A stretch of DNA of 64,000 bases from DASYTH01 sp035762905 (GTDB lineage: Bacteria; Actinomycetota; Actinomycetes; Mycobacteriales; Pseudonocardiaceae). Both the position numbers and the translations under genes were made by a program. This document shows, one piece after another, positions 62,254-64,000 of this stretch (position 1 is the first letter of the stretch; every line of letters begins with the position of its first letter). Under the pieces are notes generated by a model. It was not told where the DNA came from. It ran no database searches and saw only the letters and a list, made by a program, of their open reading frames with translations. The stretch lies in NCBI RefSeq assembly GCF_035762905.1, contig NZ_DASUCC010000096.1, positions 1-64,000 on the forward strand, in the 5' to 3' direction.

Positions 62254-62579
62254 GCCGACGCCGCCCAGTGGTAGAACCGGGTGGCCATCGCATCGGCCGG
62301 CGACCGCCAGGTCGCCGGGTCGTACGCCTCGATGAACGGCTTCAGGTCGTTGCTGATGCGCACGAAGCGGGGATCGGTCTTGGCCCGTTCGATCCGTTCC
62401 ACGCCATTGTCGGTGTCAAATGTCTGCACGTGGAAGTACAAGCCCCGGTAAGTGAACAGCTGACGATTTCGGGTACCCATCAGTTGGGGCATCTCGGTGG
62501 CGTCGAAGTCGGCGAACAATCGGGCGACCGCCGAGCGGGAAGTGTCATCCATTCGAGCCACGATCAACGTGCTGTGCAT
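62250..62579 (-). CDS. TcmI-family polyketide cyclase
   Basis: 109 aa from ATG 62579, first gene of the polyketide operon. Ferredoxin-like fold of this family: MHSTLIVARMDDTSRSAVARLF, MPQLMGTRNRQLFTYRGLYFHVQTF, DPRFVRISNDLKPFIEAYDP, ATRFYHWAAS. Members close the last rings of tetracenomycin and angucyclines (UrdF, LanF, JadI). Overlap with KS-alpha is ATGA. Its position directly before KS-alpha is that of angucycline clusters. Confidence 0.92.
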   Translation of the reverse strand: MHSTLIVARMDDTSRSAVARLFADFDATEMPQLMGTRNRQLFTYRGLYFHVQTFDTDNGVERIERAKTDPRFVRISNDLKPFIEAYDPATWRSPADAMATRFYHWAASA

Positions 62580-62669
62580 GCCTACAAGCTTGCTGTAATC
62601 GCGCTGGAGAATACAAGAAGCGCGGTTTCAGGAGTACGTCAGATCTCGCGGCTGAATTCTGTCGGAATG

Positions 62670-62707
62670 GTCAGGAACCGGTCAGGTGGACGTCAGCGAA
62701 AGGTCAG
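62670..62707 (-). promoter_or_regulatory. Four GTCAG direct repeats with exact 11-bp period, operator of the polyketide operon
   Basis: GTCAGG at 62670, GTCAGG at 62681, GTCAGC at 62692 and GTCAGC at 62703 (plus strand; CTGAC on the transcribed side), each start 11 bp from the next. Eight bases after the last unit, toward the operon, is CAGAAT (62661 to 62656, minus strand), a -10-like box. SARP/OmpR-class activators bind such repeats immediately next to the -10. The outermost repeat overlaps the stop codon of the response-regulator gene. The start codon of the cyclase gene is 90 bp further on. Confidence 0.6.
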
Positions 62708-63459
62708 CCGTGCCCGAACCGGAAGCCAACGCCGCGGGCGGTGATGATCCAACTGCTGGCGCCCAGCTTGCCGCGGACGCTGCTGACATGGGTGTCCAGG
62801 GTCCGGCGGGACCAGGAGTCGCCCCACACCTGCCGGATGAGCCGTTCCCGCGGGATCACCATGTCCGGGTGCGCGGCGAGCAGGTGCAGCAGGTCGAACT
62901 CCTTGCGGGTCAACTCGACGACCCGGTCGTCCACGGTCACCGTGCGGGAGGTCGGGTCGATCCGCAGCCGGCCGCGGACCAGCACCTTGGGCGCGCCGGA
63001 TCGCGGCCCGGCCCGGCGCATCACCGCGGCCATGCGGGCCAGCAGCGCCCGGAAACCGTATGGCTTGACGACGAAGTCGTCCGCGCCGGCCTGCAGCGCG
63101 AGGATGAGATCAAGCTCGCCGTCCCGGGCGGTGACGGCGATGATCGGGACCTCGCTGGCCGAGCGGATCGCCCGGCACACCTCGAGGCCGTCCAGATCAG
63201 GCAGTTCGAAGTCGAGCAGCACCAGGTCGGAGTCGTCGTGCGCGCGCAGCGCCGCAATGCCCGTGTCGGCGGTGATGACCTCGTGGCCATGCCGGCGAAT
63301 ACCCGAGGCGAGCGATTCCGCCTCGGCCGAGGCGTTCGCCACGACCAGCACGCGCCAGCCGGTCGTCGACGATCTCGGCGCCGGCATCGGTAAGGACGCC
63401 GTCTTTTCGGCTATGCACGGATCCACCGCACGATTTTCCCGCACATGCATCGAATTCAT
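62704..63459 (-). CDS. Atypical OmpR-family response regulator (JadR1/LanI-like), likely pathway activator
   Basis: 251 aa from ATG 63459, seven bases after AGGGGG; the open frame to 63561 has no better start. The receiver domain (about 36-150) has the phospho-acceptor position Asp83 (LLDFELPDLDG) and Lys132 (VKPYGF). The paired acids that hold Mg are replaced by Ala-Asn (VLVVANASAE), so normal phosphorylation is unlikely. The C-terminal winged helix (about 155-250) reads LTRKEFDLLHLLAAHPDMVIPRERLIRQVWG and RRTLDTHVSSVRGKLG. Angucycline activators JadR1, LanI and LndI are of this type and respond to end products. A TTA codon (63393-63391, Leu23) adds bldA control. No cognate kinase is adjacent. 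Confidence 0.88.
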   Translation of the reverse strand: MNSMHVRENRAVDPCIAEKTASLPMPAPRSSTTGWRVLVVANASAEAESLASGIRRHGHEVITADTGIAALRAHDDSDLVLLDFELPDLDGLEVCRAIRSASEVPIIAVTARDGELDLILALQAGADDFVVKPYGFRALLARMAAVMRRAGPRSGAPKVLVRGRLRIDPTSRTVTVDDRVVELTRKEFDLLHLLAAHPDMVIPRERLIRQVWGDSWSRRTLDTHVSSVRGKLGASSWIITARGVGFRFGHG

Positions 63460-63658
63460 CGCAAACCCCCTGCTCGCTCGAGTCGTTTCCGCAATGGTGG
63501 TTCCGCGAGCCGCTCGCGGACCCGTGTCCCTCATTCGGCGTAGCTGGTGGCCACGGTTCACATAAATGTGCTGTTGGGCGACTGTCGAAGTTTGCCCTCA
63601 TCGCCGAGTGGTCAGCATCCGTGGAACCACCTAAGCATGACAGGCCGCCACCGATCGG

Positions 63659-64000
63659 TCACCCGTTGAGGCGCCGGGCCAGCGCGGTGCGGGACCGGAC
63701 GTCGAGCTTCGGGAAGATGCGGGACAGGTGCGACTCGACGGTCCGGTGGCTGACGAACAGCCGCTCGGCGATCTCCTGGTTGCTGAGCCCGGCCGCGACC
63801 AGGTCGGCGACCTGCCGCTCGCGCGAGGTCAACACGTCGTCCGTGCGGTGCGGCGTCCGGCCCCGGCGGGACAGTTGGGCGGCGTGCCGGCGCCGGTCGC
63901 TGGTGATCGTCGACAGCAGCCAGTTCGCGGCACAGGAGGTGTAGCCGGAACTGGCCCGGCCGAACTCCTCGTGGCTGCGTTCGGCCAGACCGGCCCGGGC
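63659..64000 (-). CDS. LuxR-family regulator, C-terminal part (cut by window edge)
   Basis: The last 113 codons of a gene entering from the right edge. The helix-turn-helix reads LTSRERQVADLVAAGLSNQEIAERLFVSHRTVESHLSRIFPKLDVRSRTAL, ending RRLNG and TGA at 63659. The preceding helical text (GYTSCAANWLLSTITSDRR) fits the end of a large ATP-binding LuxR (LAL) regulator, but the NTPase part is outside the window. It lies upstream of the response-regulator gene on the same strand, about 200 bp apart, and may belong to the polyketide cluster. Confidence 0.75.
   Translation of the reverse strand, partial: ARAGLAERSHEEFGRASSGYTSCAANWLLSTITSDRRRHAAQLSRRGRTPHRTDDVLTSRERQVADLVAAGLSNQEIAERLFVSHRTVESHLSRIFPKLDVRSRTALARRLNG

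Noticed and set aside
63559..63570. Small palindrome CACATAAATGTG upstream of the response regulator
   Set aside because: Only 5-bp arms, in one copy; too weak to call an operator.

Overview
The window is high-GC DNA (roughly 70% G+C, strong G/C preference at third codon positions) from a filamentous actinomycete. Gene content (several AfsR-type regulators, a type II polyketide cluster, ATGA/GTGA stop-start overlaps, GTG and TTG starts) points to the order Pseudonocardiales (Kutzneria, Amycolatopsis or Saccharothrix relatives). That placement is inference from gene content, not from a marker gene. No tRNA, rRNA, CRISPR array or complete insertion sequence was seen.

Left part (1-25,000) is mixed accessory and housekeeping DNA. 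It holds a cut-off methyltransferase, three AfsR-like regulators (428, 12301 and a frameshifted one at 17702-20817), an ECF sigma factor, a secreted subtilase with a P domain, a CHAT protease remnant beside an Mrr-like nuclease, several secreted proteins of unknown role (including a Tat-exported D-Ala-D-Ala carboxypeptidase-like enzyme and a predicted beta-helix protein), a bacterial homologue of the vertebrate LEG1 family, an APH-like kinase and the helicase HrpB. Three of the regulators have short direct repeats with about 11-bp period just upstream, the layout expected of SARP binding sites.

Middle part (25,500-40,650). A compact operon starts with a 19-residue peptide gene. It is followed by an 11-bp stem-loop, a HEAT-repeat/formylglycine-generating-enzyme-like protein, a PPOX-like protein and a LysE exporter, and looks like an unassigned peptide-modification system. 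Then come a MerR/methyltransferase divergent pair, a decayed RHS plus SUKH immunity remnant cut by an ABC exporter, a NarL-type two-component system, a large AfsR-like regulator with a TTA codon, and a DrrAB-like exporter.

Right part (40,800-62,600, all on the minus strand) is a type II polyketide cluster. Gene order cyclase, KS-alpha, chain length factor, ACP, ketoreductase, aromatase/cyclase, FAD oxygenase is that of angucycline clusters such as urdamycin, landomycin and jadomycin. Tailoring genes are two PgaE/UrdE-class FAD hydroxylases, a two-domain ABM oxygenase, a P450, RmlA and RmlB, an NDP-sugar ketoreductase, a sugar aminotransferase and four glycosyltransferases. Three of the glycosyltransferases are recent paralogues. 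An acyl-CoA carboxylase beta/epsilon pair supplies malonyl-CoA, and a secreted beta-propeller and an NTF2-like protein accompany them. The deoxysugar set is incomplete here (no 2,3-dehydratase or epimerase), so the cluster probably continues beyond the window.

Control of the polyketide operon appears to come from an atypical OmpR-type response regulator (62704-63459; JadR1/LanI-like) that lacks the acidic pocket and carries a TTA codon. Immediately ahead of the operon lie four GTCAG repeats spaced exactly 11 bp. A LuxR-type regulator is cut by the right edge.
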